Shown: piece after piece, positions 44,116-53,475 of the stretch
Layout: the number at the start of each line of letters is the position of its first letter
Position numbering within the stretch: the stretch's first letter is position 1
Assembly: GCA_947259585.1 (NCBI GenBank)
Contig: CAMYMV010000020.1
Coordinates: 1-62,645 of the forward strand
Reading direction: 5' to 3'
Length of the DNA stretch: 62,645 bases
From: an uncultured Gemmatimonadales bacterium
Lineage (GTDB): Bacteria > Gemmatimonadota > Gemmatimonadetes > Palauibacterales > Palauibacteraceae
The notes under the pieces: model-generated
What the model was told of the DNA's origin: nothing
Database searches by the model: none
Seen by the model: only the letters and a program-made list of their open reading frames with translations
Program-made: the position numbers and the translations under genes

Positions 44116-45855
44116 TTAGGCGGCCGTTTCCTTGATTACTTCGTCCAGAGAGGTGATCCCCCGCTCCACCTTCAGAAGGCCATCCTCCCTCAGGGTGAGC
44201 ATCCCATCCTGGATCGCCTGAGCCTTGAGATCGTCGGCCGAAGCGCCCTGGAGAACCATGCGCCGGAGGGTGGTGCTCATCCTCATCACCTCGTAGAGAC
44301 CCTGCCGTCCGGCGTATCCGGACCCGCCGCAGGCGTCGCACCCTTCGCCCTTGCGGAACGTCACACGCGCCAGAACGTCCTCGGGTATGCTGGCCGCCCG
44401 AAGCACTTCTTCCGGGTACGAGGTCTCCGCCTTGCAGCGCTCGCAGATCCTGCGAACGAGTCGTTGCGCGGTGATGAGGTTCACCGCAGCCGCGACGTTG
44501 AACGGCTCGATCCCCATGTCGACCATTCGCGTGATGGTGGAGGCCGCATCGTTCGTGTGGAGCGTCGAGAGGACGAGGTGACCCGTCAGCGAGGCTTTGA
44601 CGGCGATCCCACCCGTCTCCATGTCCCTGACCTCACCCACCATGATGATGTTGGGATCCTGGCGCAGGAAGGCCCGAAGAGCGGCCGCAAAGGTGAGTCC
44701 GATCTCAGGTCGAACCTGTACCTGATTGATACCGCTCAGGTTGTACTCCACCGGATCCTCGGCCGTCATGATGTTGACTTCGTCCGTGTTGATCCGGGTG
44801 AGAGCGCTGTAGAGGGTCGTCGTCTTACCGGAGCCGGTCGGCCCGGTCACGAGCACCATCCCGTACGGGTTGGCGATCGCGCTGAGCATGTCCTCCTCGG
44901 CCTTCGGTTCCATGCCGAACTCCTCGAGGTCCAGCACCAGATTTCCCTGATCCAGGATCCGGAGGACGATCTTCTCGCCGAACAGGGTGGGCAGAGTCGA
45001 GACACGGAAATCGATAACCCGTCTCCCCAGCTTCATCTTGATTCGGCCGTCCTGAGGGATCCGTCGCTCGGCGATGTTCAGGTCGGCCAGGATCTTCACC
45101 CGGGAGATCAGCGCCGCCTGCATGCGCAGCGGTGGCAGCATGATCTCCTGCAGGGCTCCGTCGACGCGGTATCGGATGCGCAGCTTCTTCTCGTACGGCT
45201 CGATGTGGATATCGGATGCCCCGCGCTTCACCGCGTCCGTAAGGACGCCGTTGATGAGGCGAACGACCGGTGCATCGTCCACCTGTGCCCGTAGCTGCTC
45301 GGTAGAAACCTGGTCCTGTTCCTCCTCGACGATCTCGATCTCCAGCTCTTCGAGCTCATCCAGCAGCTCGCCCAGCTTGGCTGTCGAGACGTCGTAGTGT
45401 TTCTCGATCAGCGCGCGGAGAGAGACCTCGCCCGCCACCATGAGTTCGATGTCGAGGCGGGTGATGAACTTCAGAACGTCGACGAGAGTCGGGTCGGAGG
45501 GATCGGCGATGGCGACGGTGAGCGTTCGACCGGTCCGCTTGATCGGCAGCAGGGCGTGCTTGCTGGCGAAATCGGCGGGAACCATCACCACGGCGCGCTC
45601 CTCCACCTCCACCGACGTCAGATCGATGGAGGGGAGATGGTACTCGCTGGAAATCACCGAAGTGACGTCCGCCTCGGACAGATAGTCCTTCGCCACCAGG
45701 ATGTAGCTCAGACGCGCACCCGTCTGCTCCGATTCCTGCTGGGCCGTCTCCAGGTCCTCCAGCGAGATCATCGCCGCTTGAAGGAGGAGCTCGCCCAAGC
45801 GCTTCTCGGAAGACGAGTGCGTCTCTGCTGGACTCTGAGCCGTGCGAACCGTCAT
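44116..45855 (-). CDS. pilB: Pilus extension ATPase PilB
   Basis: An N-terminal MshEN-type domain (about 20-165), an N2 linker, then the motor domain with Walker A GPTGSGKTT, Asp box MTAEDPVEY, Walker B QDPNIIMVGEVRD and His box STLHTN. A four-Cys zinc site (CERCK and CDACGG) lies in the C-terminal third, as in PilB/GspE. MshEN domains can bind cyclic di-GMP; whether this one does is unknown. 579 residues; first gene of pilB-pilT-pilC. Confidence 0.96.
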   Translation of the reverse strand: MTVRTAQSPAETHSSSEKRLGELLLQAAMISLEDLETAQQESEQTGARLSYILVAKDYLSEADVTSVISSEYHLPSIDLTSVEVEERAVVMVPADFASKHALLPIKRTGRTLTVAIADPSDPTLVDVLKFITRLDIELMVAGEVSLRALIEKHYDVSTAKLGELLDELEELEIEIVEEEQDQVSTEQLRAQVDDAPVVRLINGVLTDAVKRGASDIHIEPYEKKLRIRYRVDGALQEIMLPPLRMQAALISRVKILADLNIAERRIPQDGRIKMKLGRRVIDFRVSTLPTLFGEKIVLRILDQGNLVLDLEEFGMEPKAEEDMLSAIANPYGMVLVTGPTGSGKTTTLYSALTRINTDEVNIMTAEDPVEYNLSGINQVQVRPEIGLTFAAALRAFLRQDPNIIMVGEVRDMETGGIAVKASLTGHLVLSTLHTNDAASTITRMVDMGIEPFNVAAAVNLITAQRLVRRICERCKAETSYPEEVLRAASIPEDVLARVTFRKGEGCDACGGSGYAGRQGLYEVMRMSTTLRRMVLQGASADDLKAQAIQDGMLTLREDGLLKVERGITSLDEVIKETAA

Positions 45856-46029
45856 CGACCCCTTCTCTGGAACCTGTGTCGAGTGTCGCCGGCCTCACCC
45901 TCGAGTGGTTCGAGGGGACCGAGCCTCCGGATCGGCACTCACGTGGGAGCAAGAGTCGGTCCACTCGTGTCGGAGCCGTTATTGGACGGTAAGACATTTC
46001 ACAGTAACGTGTTAAACGCTATCGCCGTT

Positions 46030-46641
46030 TCAGTGAACGTCGACCATGCCTTGCAAAGCACGAAGAACTGCCGCGCCTATCCCTGGAATGTTCTGCAGCT
46101 CTTCGGGCCGCCGGAAAGCCCCATGCCGATCCCTGTAAGCGAGGATGCTGTCCGCTCGTGCCGGCCCGATTCCGGGGAGTGCCATGAGCTGGTCCCGACC
46201 CGCGACGTTCAGGTTGACCCGTCCCGGGGAAGGGGGGCCGGAGCCGTGCCCGGACACCGGACTGGGACGCAGGGTGAGATGGGGAGCGATGCGCTCGAGC
46301 ACCGTCGGGCCGATGCCCGGGACGCGACCCAGGTCAGCCGGAGTCGTGTAGGGACCGCTTCGGCGTCGTTCTTCGACGATGGCGAAGCCCTTTGCCGGCC
46401 CGATCCCCGGCAGCCGCTCCAGCTCCTCCGCCGTCGCCGCGTTGGGGTCGATCCGCTCCCCGGCGCCGAGCGGTCTCTCCGCGACGGCCCGCCTGGCCAA
46501 TGCGTCAGTCACCGCACGCCGCGTCTCACCGAGGGTCGGGAGCTCCCCGCTCGAGTCCGCCGGTGTCCAGGTGAACTCGGCTCGACCGGGTGAGACCGCC
46601 AGGCGGACGGTCGTCCCGAGCAGGACGAGGAACGCGGCCAC
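46030..46641 (-). CDS. ComEA-like protein with two helix-hairpin-helix units
   Basis: An N-terminal hydrophobic segment is followed by two ComEA-type helix-hairpin-helix regions (ATAEELERLPGIGPAKG at about 70-115 and VAGRDQLMALPGIGPARA at about 145-200). ComEA binds incoming double-stranded DNA in competence. Being near pilT, pilB and a FimT-like pilin supports DNA uptake, though ComEC is absent here. The GTG start at 46641 is tentative: AAAGGAGG lies about 50 bases upstream, so the real start may be earlier. Confidence 0.82.
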   Translation of the reverse strand: MAAFLVLLGTTVRLAVSPGRAEFTWTPADSSGELPTLGETRRAVTDALARRAVAERPLGAGERIDPNAATAEELERLPGIGPAKGFAIVEERRRSGPYTTPADLGRVPGIGPTVLERIAPHLTLRPSPVSGHGSGPPSPGRVNLNVAGRDQLMALPGIGPARADSILAYRDRHGAFRRPEELQNIPGIGAAVLRALQGMVDVH

Positions 46642-46700
46642 AGCGAGGGATCGCCGCTCGGAACGGTTCAGGTCCGGAACGTCGCGTCCTCCTTTCTCGT

Positions 46701-46730
46701 GCCTCGAGTTAGCCTCGAGCTAGCCTCGAG
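46701..46730. repeat. Three phased CTCGAG palindromes (11-base period)
   Basis: GCCTCGAG occurs three times at exactly 11-base spacing (start positions 46701, 46712, 46723), separated by TTA and CTA. The array lies between the divergent ComEA-like and histidine phosphatase genes. Identical palindromes on one face of the helix look like an operator for a dimeric regulator; this is inference. Confidence 0.6.
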
Positions 46731-46844
46731 CGTCGGGATAAGCGTCGGTGCTGGAGGCTCGCTCCGCCGATCATCTGGCCTTCAATCACCGGTTTCGGCG
46801 ACTGAAGGCCACGCGTATATCTGTCATGAAACGGGAGGGTAGCC

Positions 46845-47474
46845 TTGGCAGAGCCACCGAAGCTCGTGTTGATCCGCCACGGGGAAACCGAGTCCAACCG
46901 GAACCGACGGTTCGCCGGGTGGAGCGACGAGCACCTTACGGAAGAGGGGCGCGAGGGCGTCGTGCGGCTCGCGAAAAGCCTCGGGCTGCGGGGCGGCAGG
47001 CTCTACACCAGCCCCGTGCGCCGCGCGATCGAGACGGCGGAGATCCTGGCCGCGGAGCTCTCACTGCCCGTTCACACCGTTCACGATCTTCACGAGATCG
47101 AGCTGGGTGAGTGGACCGGCTTGACCGAGAGCGAGGTGGCGGAACGCTGGCCGGCGGCCTACCGGCAGTGGCTGGAGAGGCCCGATCTGCTGGAGATCCC
47201 CGGGCGTGAGCGCCTGGAGGAGGTGCGAGAGCGCGCCGTGGACGCGATCGACCAGATCGGGAAGGCGGAGCTCTCCGAGGACGGAGCCCCCGTCGTCGTC
47301 ATCACGCACCTCGCCCTGATCCGTGTCCTCTGGCTGACCGCAAAGGACAGGCCTTTGGCGGAGTATCACTCGGTCACGGGAGCTCATGATGAGCTCCACA
47401 CCCTCCTCTGGGAGGGTCGTGGAAGGCTGAGTCCGGTCGAGGGCGGGTCACGGCCGCCGTCGGCCGCCGGCTAG
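46845..47474 (+). CDS. Histidine phosphatase family protein
   Basis: The catalytic LIRHGETESN motif near the N terminus, the second His in VVVITHLALIRVL, and the Arg and Glu of SPVRRAIETAEI / ELGEWTG define the phosphoglycerate mutase-like histidine phosphatases. The 209-residue length fits GpmB/CobC-type phosphatases, and the substrate cannot be told; no cobalamin synthesis genes are near. TTG start with GGGAGG upstream. Confidence 0.87.
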   Translation: MAEPPKLVLIRHGETESNRNRRFAGWSDEHLTEEGREGVVRLAKSLGLRGGRLYTSPVRRAIETAEILAAELSLPVHTVHDLHEIELGEWTGLTESEVAERWPAAYRQWLERPDLLEIPGRERLEEVRERAVDAIDQIGKAELSEDGAPVVVITHLALIRVLWLTAKDRPLAEYHSVTGAHDELHTLLWEGRGRLSPVEGGSRPPSAAG

Positions 47475-47500
47475 ACGTAGGAGTCGGCCAGGTCGGCCAG

Positions 47501-48157
47501 CTAGAAGACGAACGTGATCTCTGCCCAGGCCTCCACCGGTTCGCCGTCTCGGCGTCCCGGGATGTACTCCATCTGCAGCACCTTCTCGACGAGCCGGCGG
47601 TTGAACGCCTGATCCGGCGTGGGAGGAACGAGCTGTACCTCGCCCAGCGGCTGCCCCTCGGCACTCACCAACACGCGCGCCGTCACCCGCATGCCACGGA
47701 CATCGCCGGGCGGATCCCACTCGGGAACGATGGAGCGCGGAACCGGGCTCGTCGTGCGCGAGCCGGTTCCCCCGAGGCCGGGTCCGGGAGAGGATCCCAT
47801 ACCGGATGCATCCCCTCGGGCAGGTCCGGGCCTCCCCAGCGTCACCGAGACCGGGCCACCGATCTCGAGAACCTCCAACGCCGGCTCATCGGTGAGCTCC
47901 GCGGGCTCGGGTGGAGCCGGAATCTCGAAGGGGCGTGGCGCGGACACGTTGATGGCCTGCAGCGCACCGCCTCCGTACGCCAGAGTGGGCGCGGCTCGAG
48001 CTGACTCGGCCGGGCCGCCAGCCGGCGCCGAGGATGCGCTCCGCCAGGCGACGAAGAAGATCCCGTGCAGGATCGCCGAAACCAGAAGCGACCATCCGAG
48101 CACCCTTCTCTGTTGCCTGTCCCAGCGCTCGGATGGCAATACGTAACGCTCTTTCAC
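47501..48157 (-). CDS. TonB-like protein
   Basis: A cytoplasmic basic start, one transmembrane helix (LGWSLLVSAILHGIFFVAW, about 20-38), a Pro/Gly/Ser-rich periplasmic linker (45-140) and a C-terminal TonB-like domain (MRVTARVLVSAEGQP...MEYIPGRRDGEPVEAWAEITFVF). TonB passes proton-motive energy to outer-membrane receptors. ExbB, ExbD and a receptor are not nearby, so partners are elsewhere or it acts differently. 218 residues. Confidence 0.82.
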   Translation of the reverse strand: MKERYVLPSERWDRQQRRVLGWSLLVSAILHGIFFVAWRSASSAPAGGPAESARAAPTLAYGGGALQAINVSAPRPFEIPAPPEPAELTDEPALEVLEIGGPVSVTLGRPGPARGDASGMGSSPGPGLGGTGSRTTSPVPRSIVPEWDPPGDVRGMRVTARVLVSAEGQPLGEVQLVPPTPDQAFNRRLVEKVLQMEYIPGRRDGEPVEAWAEITFVF

Positions 48158-48300
48158 GCCGGAGGGTACACCGGCAGAAAGTCAGGTTTCCCGGCGGGTC
48201 GTCGGACCCGAGACGGGAAGGCGTTGTCGACCGGTCCCGCTCCTTGCCCGCCATCCTCCAGCCGGACACTTTGCCCAACGCTCGAGCGGGACAATCCAGC

Positions 48301-48987
48301 ATGACGGCGATCGCAAAATCAATCCGGAGCAGACGGGGAGCGCTGGGTCCGTCACTCGTTCTGATCGCGACCATCGCGGCGGGATGCTGGCGAATCGGCG
48401 AGCCGACGCCGGACGAGGCGATCGTCAGCTGGGCGGCGTATCCGGACACCGTGGTCGTAGGCGAGAGCTTCTCCCTGGAGTTCGCCGGCCCGGTCTCCCC
48501 GACGACCTGCGGGCGGCTCGACACCGCGGTCGTCGCGCTCTCGGAGGCGGAGATCGTGCTCTCCGCGGAGCGAAGCGTGTTCGACGCCACGTGCTCGAGG
48601 GAGCGCGTCAGCTTCTATCACGCGAGACCGTTCAGCCTCGAGCGTGCCGGTGAGTACCGGGTGCGAACTCGCGGAGGGCTCGATCTCGGGGCGATCACCG
48701 CGGTCGACTCCGGCCGTTTCTCGCCGATGGTCGCCGTGGGAGAGGGCACCGTGCGCAGCGTCGGCGGCTGCTGGCTGTTCGGTCCCGGGTGGGCAGCCAA
48801 TCAGAGACCCTTCGCGCTCAGGGGTACGCCGGACGAGATCGCCGCCGAGGCGGGAACCGACCGCGTGGTCTTCGTGCGCGGCTCGTTCGCGGGATTCACG
48901 CTCTGCGGGCGCTGGGGATCGAGACCCAGCATCCGGGTCGACTCTTCCCGGGTGACGGAGCGACGCGGTCGCGACTACTACGACTAA
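48301..48987 (+). CDS. Hypothetical lipoprotein
   Basis: The 228-residue product opens with a lipoprotein signal (SLVLIATIAAGCW). The rest is beta-rich with four or more Cys and unlike any family I recognise; the segment PTPDEAIVSWAAYPDTVVVGESFSLEFAG suggests an Ig-like strand. Starting at ATG 48301 puts the signal at the N terminus; the open frame reaches 48034 but is Arg-rich noise. It ends four bases before kbl, which hints at co-transcription but not at function. Confidence 0.7.
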   Translation: MTAIAKSIRSRRGALGPSLVLIATIAAGCWRIGEPTPDEAIVSWAAYPDTVVVGESFSLEFAGPVSPTTCGRLDTAVVALSEAEIVLSAERSVFDATCSRERVSFYHARPFSLERAGEYRVRTRGGLDLGAITAVDSGRFSPMVAVGEGTVRSVGGCWLFGPGWAANQRPFALRGTPDEIAAEAGTDRVVFVRGSFAGFTLCGRWGSRPSIRVDSSRVTERRGRDYYD

Positions 48988-48991
48988 CGAG

Positions 48992-50215
48992 ATGACGCTT
49001 TATTCGGAACGGATCGGAGGAGCCACCTTGAATCAGGGGTTGAGCGAGCGGCTGGCTCGCGAGCTGGGCGAGATGCGTGATCGGGGCGTGCTGAAGACGC
49101 TGCGTCACATAGAGGGCCCGCAATCGGCGGTGATCCGGCTGGAAGGGTTCGGCGAGGTCGTCAATCTCTGCTCGAACAACTACGTCGGGCTGTGCGACGA
49201 GCCGTCGGTCATGGAGGCCGTTCGTGACGGAGTGGACCGATATGGAGCCGGAACTTCCTCGGTTCGCTTCATATGCGGGACGTTCACGATACACCGCGAT
49301 CTAGAGGAGGGGATCGCCGACTTCCTCGGGACCGAGGCGTCGATCACCTACACCTCCTGCTGGAACGCCAACGAGGGGCTCTTCGCGCCCGTGCTCGGCG
49401 AGGAGGACGTTCTGATCAGCGACGCCCTCAATCACGCCTCCATCATCGACGGGATCCGGTTGTGCAAGGCGCAGCGCAAGATCTACCGCCACATGGACAT
49501 GGACCACCTTCGCGAGATGCTGGAGGCCTCGCGCGACGCCCGTCATCGGCTCGTCATCACCGACGGTGTGTTCAGCATGGAAGGGGAGATCGCCCCCCTG
49601 CCGGAGATCCGCGAGCTGTGTGACAGGTTCGACGCCATCATGGTCATCGATGACTCCCACGCCACCGGAGTTCTGGGTGAGACCGGCCGCGGGACACCCG
49701 AGCACTTCGGCATGCACGGCGAGGTGGACATCGTGACCTCTACCCTCGGGAAGGCGCTGGGCGGCATGGCGGGTGGCTTCATCGCCAGCACGCGAGATCT
49801 GTGTGACTACCTGACCCAGGTTTCGCGCACCCAGCTGTTCACGAACGCCGTTCCTCCCCATTCGGCGTGCGGCGCCCTCGCGGCCATCCGCCATCTGGAA
49901 AGCCACCCCGAGCTCGTCTCGAAGCTGAAGGCCAACACCGACTACTTCCGGGCCAGGCTGCTGGAGCTCGGCTACCGGCCGATCGAAGGCGACACTCCGA
50001 TCGTCCCCGTCATCATCGGAGAGACGTCGGACGCGATCGCTCTGAGCAACCAGCTCCTCGCGGAGGGCGTCTTCGTGATCGGCTTCGGCTTCCCTGTGGT
50101 GCCGAAGGGGGAGGCCCGGATACGGTGCCAGATCTCGGCCTCGCACGAGAGAGAGCACCTGGACCGGGCGTTGGCCGCACTGAAGAAGGTGGGCGGGAAG
50201 CTCGGACTGATCTGA
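48992..50215 (+). CDS. kbl: Glycine C-acetyltransferase (2-amino-3-ketobutyrate CoA ligase)
   Basis: An alpha-oxoamine synthase: LCSNNYVGLCDEP at the start, GAGTSSVRFICGTFTIHRDLE, and the PLP lysine in TSTLGKALGGMAGG. Makes glycine and acetyl-CoA from 2-amino-3-ketobutyrate in threonine breakdown. Tdh is not adjacent, so another member of the family (for example a serine- or alanine-using enzyme) is possible; the GTFTIHRDLE pattern favours Kbl. 407 residues. Confidence 0.88.
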   Translation: MTLYSERIGGATLNQGLSERLARELGEMRDRGVLKTLRHIEGPQSAVIRLEGFGEVVNLCSNNYVGLCDEPSVMEAVRDGVDRYGAGTSSVRFICGTFTIHRDLEEGIADFLGTEASITYTSCWNANEGLFAPVLGEEDVLISDALNHASIIDGIRLCKAQRKIYRHMDMDHLREMLEASRDARHRLVITDGVFSMEGEIAPLPEIRELCDRFDAIMVIDDSHATGVLGETGRGTPEHFGMHGEVDIVTSTLGKALGGMAGGFIASTRDLCDYLTQVSRTQLFTNAVPPHSACGALAAIRHLESHPELVSKLKANTDYFRARLLELGYRPIEGDTPIVPVIIGETSDAIALSNQLLAEGVFVIGFGFPVVPKGEARIRCQISASHEREHLDRALAALKKVGGKLGLI

Positions 50216-50230
50216 GCCGGGTCACCGTGG

Positions 50231-50258
50231 GGGCAGGGGCCGCCGGCCGGCTCTGCCC
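50231..50258. terminator. Hairpin between convergent kbl and transporter genes
   Basis: GGGCAG at 50231 pairs with CTGCCC at 50253-50258, with further GC pairs inside. It lies in the 48 bases between two converging stops and may act for both strands, though no T-run follows. Confidence 0.5.
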
Positions 50259-50263
50259 GGCTG

Positions 50264-52693
50264 TCAGGTCAGGGGCCAGACGATGGGAAGCACGAAGAGG
50301 ACGACCGCCAGCAGGACGGCGACCAGCGGAATCCCCACCCGCGTGTAATCCGAGACCTTGTAGCCTCCCACACCCATGACCAGAAGGTTAACGGCGTGGC
50401 CGAAGGGGCTCATGAAGGCGCACGAGCTACCGATCGCCACAACCATCAGAAGAGCCTGCGGCGACAGACTCAGCTCGGCGGCGGCGCCGAGCGCGATCGG
50501 CGCCATCAACACGGCCACGGCGGCGGTCGGCATGAACTGCGCGGCCAGGGCAGTGACCAGGAACAGCGAGGCGAGCAGCACCCTCGGGCCGCCCGACCCC
50601 GCTGGGCCGAGGACGGATTCGGCGATGAGCCCGGCGGCTCCGGTACTCTCCATGGCAAGTCCCAAGGCCAGCATCCCGGCGATGAGCACCAGGACCTTCC
50701 ATTCGATGAACTTGTACACCTCGTCCGCCGTTAGGCAGCCGGTGAGTACCATCAAGAGAGCGCCGGTGGGAGCGGCGATGTAGATCTCCAGCCAACCGAA
50801 GCTCACCGACAGGATCATGGCGGCCATCAGGGCCACCGCCAGGGGCGCCTTTTTCTCGCGAAACGCCTCGCGCACCTCGGCACTCAGAACCAGCCAGTCG
50901 GGATCCCGCGCCAACTTGGCCAACGCGGAACGCCGGCCGTATACGAGCAGCGCATCCCCGAACTGGAGAGGCGTCGACCGGACCTTCACGTTCCAGTGGT
51001 AGACGCGACCGCCACGCTCGATCGCGAGCACCAACAGCCCGTAGCGCTCCCTGAAGCCGAGATCCTGGAGGGTCTTTCCCCCGATCGTCGTTCGTGGCGA
51101 CAGGGTGACCTCGGCGAAGCCCACCGTATTCGACTCGAGGTCATCCAGCAGCAACGGCTGCTCCCCGTCGAACGCGAGCCCCTGGATCCCCTCCAGGATG
51201 GCGAGATCTTCCGCTCTGCCCTCCAGAAACAGCCGATCACCGGCCCGCAGCACGGTGTCTCCCTCCGGGAGGAGACTTCTCTCGCCGTTTCTTCGGATCT
51301 CCAGCACGGTCAGATCGAGGGCCGCCCGGATTCTCGTCTCGTCCAGGCGTCGGCCGTCCAGCCACGAGCCTTCAGGCACGACGACCCGCAACAGCCTTCG
51401 CTCCAGCCGGTACCGCTGGCTTGCCTCCTCGCCTCCGACCGGTCGGACCTCGGAGAAATCGGGCGCCGCGCGCAGCCCCTCGAGGCGGTCCACATCCGCG
51501 CGCAACAGCAGCCGGTCGCCCACCTCGAGCTCGGTCTGATGAAGGCGCGTCCGCTTCACGACGCCGCCCCGGTCGACGGCCAGCACCGTGGCGTGGAACC
51601 GGCGTCGGAAGTTGACGTCGACGATGTTCTCTCCGAGGATCGGGGCTCCGTGGGCCACGGTCGCCTCCAGGAAGCCGACCGACTCCGAGAGGAGCTCAGC
51701 AGCGACGGGAGGTTCTTCGGTGGAGAGCCTCCTCCAGGTCTTCGCCGCTTCGAGCGCCGAGCGCCTCCCTTCGACCACTATCCGGTCGCGAGGTTTGAGG
51801 ATGAAAGTGGACGCGGGAGCCAGCAGGTAGTTCCCGTTTCGCACGATGGCGAGGATGGTGAGACCGAGGACCGTTCCGAGCCGGCTCTCGACCAAAGTGC
51901 GGCCCTCGAGCGGCGATCGGACCGGAACCTCGAGACTGAACAGCGTCTCCTCGAGCTCGAACTGATCCCACAGGTCTGCGCCGACCCCACCACCCTCCCC
52001 GTCCTTTCGACGCTCGGGAAGGAGCCGCCGGCCGATCAGCGCCATGTAGGCCACCCCCCCGACGAGGGCGGCTATCCCGACGGGCGCGTACGCGAACATG
52101 CCGAACGCGCCGAGACCGGCTCCCGCCGCGGCCCCGCTGATCAGGATGTTGGGAGCCGTGCCTATCAACGTGGTCATGCCGCCCAGCAACGAGGCGAAGG
52201 CGAGCGGGATCAACAGCCTGGAGGACGGAATGCCGGTACGTCCCGAGATCTCCAGAACGACCGGGATGAGGAGCGCGCTCACCGCGATGTTGTTCATGAT
52301 GCCGGAGAGCAGACCGGCCGTGACCATCAGGAGGAGGGTGAGCCGACCCGCGCCCTCGCCGGCCAACCGTAGGACGTGGTCGCCGACGAAGTGCGCGATG
52401 CCGGTTCGGTACAAGCCGCCGCTCAGCACCAGCACCGCCGCGATCGTGATAACGGCCGGGTTGCTGAAACCCTGGATGGCCTCCAGGCCCGAGATGAGCC
52501 CCGTCAGGGTGAGCAGCAGCAAGACGATGAGAGCGACCAGGTCGTAGCGCACCCATTCCGTGACGAAGAGCACGACGGCCGCCGCCAAGATAGCCAGCAC
52601 CAGAAGGATGGAGGGCGTCACGGAATCGCCGAAGCCGGATCCGGAGTCGAAGGCATCGGGGCCGAAAGGAACGAGGACCGACCGTGATGGCAA
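50264..52693 (-). CDS. SLC13-type anion transporter with four RCK_C domains
   Basis: Two membrane blocks (about 28-225 and 618-809) flank a cytoplasmic region. The first block has GIMNNIAVSALLIPVV and LLGGMTTLIGTAPN, the second VTALAAQFMPTAAV and IGSSCAFMSPFGHAVN, the re-entrant loops of the CitM/ArsB/DASS superfamily. Between them I count four TrkA_C (RCK_C) units, at about 250-311, 339-409, 429-500 and 523-595; two is more usual. Such proteins import sulfate or dicarboxylates; the cysteine genes nearby make sulfate attractive but this is inference. 809 residues. Confidence 0.88.
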   Translation of the reverse strand: MPSRSVLVPFGPDAFDSGSGFGDSVTPSILLVLAILAAAVVLFVTEWVRYDLVALIVLLLLTLTGLISGLEAIQGFSNPAVITIAAVLVLSGGLYRTGIAHFVGDHVLRLAGEGAGRLTLLLMVTAGLLSGIMNNIAVSALLIPVVLEISGRTGIPSSRLLIPLAFASLLGGMTTLIGTAPNILISGAAAGAGLGAFGMFAYAPVGIAALVGGVAYMALIGRRLLPERRKDGEGGGVGADLWDQFELEETLFSLEVPVRSPLEGRTLVESRLGTVLGLTILAIVRNGNYLLAPASTFILKPRDRIVVEGRRSALEAAKTWRRLSTEEPPVAAELLSESVGFLEATVAHGAPILGENIVDVNFRRRFHATVLAVDRGGVVKRTRLHQTELEVGDRLLLRADVDRLEGLRAAPDFSEVRPVGGEEASQRYRLERRLLRVVVPEGSWLDGRRLDETRIRAALDLTVLEIRRNGERSLLPEGDTVLRAGDRLFLEGRAEDLAILEGIQGLAFDGEQPLLLDDLESNTVGFAEVTLSPRTTIGGKTLQDLGFRERYGLLVLAIERGGRVYHWNVKVRSTPLQFGDALLVYGRRSALAKLARDPDWLVLSAEVREAFREKKAPLAVALMAAMILSVSFGWLEIYIAAPTGALLMVLTGCLTADEVYKFIEWKVLVLIAGMLALGLAMESTGAAGLIAESVLGPAGSGGPRVLLASLFLVTALAAQFMPTAAVAVLMAPIALGAAAELSLSPQALLMVVAIGSSCAFMSPFGHAVNLLVMGVGGYKVSDYTRVGIPLVAVLLAVVLFVLPIVWPLT

Positions 52694-52791
52694 GCTCCCC
52701 CCCTCTGGCGGCCCTCGCGATCTGACTATAATTCGTGGGTCCGACGCGGGCAGCTTGCCCTATCACACTGTGCCGGAAGGATCTGAACCGC

Positions 52792-53475
52792 ATGGACGCG
52801 CCCGAGGGGATCGTGATCGCTCCGTCGGTGCTGGCCGCCGACTACGCCCGTCTCGGAGAGCACGTGCGGGAGGCCGAGGAGGCCGGCGCGCGCTGGTTCC
52901 AGCTGGACGTGATGGACGGTCGCTTCGTGCCGAACCTGGCGGCCGGGCTCCCGGTGGCGCGAGCCCTTCGAGCGTGCACGGAGGCGTTCGTAGACGCCCA
53001 CCTGATGGTGCACGAACCCGGCAGGTTCCTGGCGCCCTTCGCCGATGCGGGTGCCGACCTCATCACGATCCACCAGGAGGCGAGCCTCCACCTGCACCGC
53101 GATCTCGTCGAGATCCGAAAGCTCGGCTGCCGGTGCGGGGTCGCGATAAACCCGGCGACGCCGGCTGAGGCGATCGGGGAGGTGCTCCACCTGGTCGATC
53201 TCGTTCTCGTCATGACCGTGAACCCGGGCTTCGGCGGGCAGCGGTTCATCGCGTCGGTGCTTCCGAAGCTGGGACGAATCCGGGAGATGGCGGCGGCGGC
53301 CGGGCTGGATGGCATCCGGTTCCAGATCGACGGCGGCGTGGACACGGAAACGGTACCGCTCGCGGTAGCGGCCGGAGCGGAGGTCCTGATCGCCGGCTCC
53401 TCGGTCTTCCGGGGCGCCGGCAGCGTGGCCGAGAACTTCAGTGCTCTGCAGGCCGCCGCCGCTGTGCCGGTGTGA
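52792..53475 (+). CDS. rpe: Ribulose-phosphate 3-epimerase
   Basis: A TIM-barrel enzyme of the pentose phosphate pathway. IAPSVLAADYARLGEHV, LDVMDGRFVPNLAAG, VDAHLMV, MTVNPGFGGQRF and IDGGV carry the metal and substrate residues. Start at ATG 52792 with AAGGA ten bases upstream; the frame is open to 52735 but lacks family resemblance. Divergent from the transporter. Confidence 0.95.
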   Translation: MDAPEGIVIAPSVLAADYARLGEHVREAEEAGARWFQLDVMDGRFVPNLAAGLPVARALRACTEAFVDAHLMVHEPGRFLAPFADAGADLITIHQEASLHLHRDLVEIRKLGCRCGVAINPATPAEAIGEVLHLVDLVLVMTVNPGFGGQRFIASVLPKLGRIREMAAAAGLDGIRFQIDGGVDTETVPLAVAAGAEVLIAGSSVFRGAGSVAENFSALQAAAAVPV

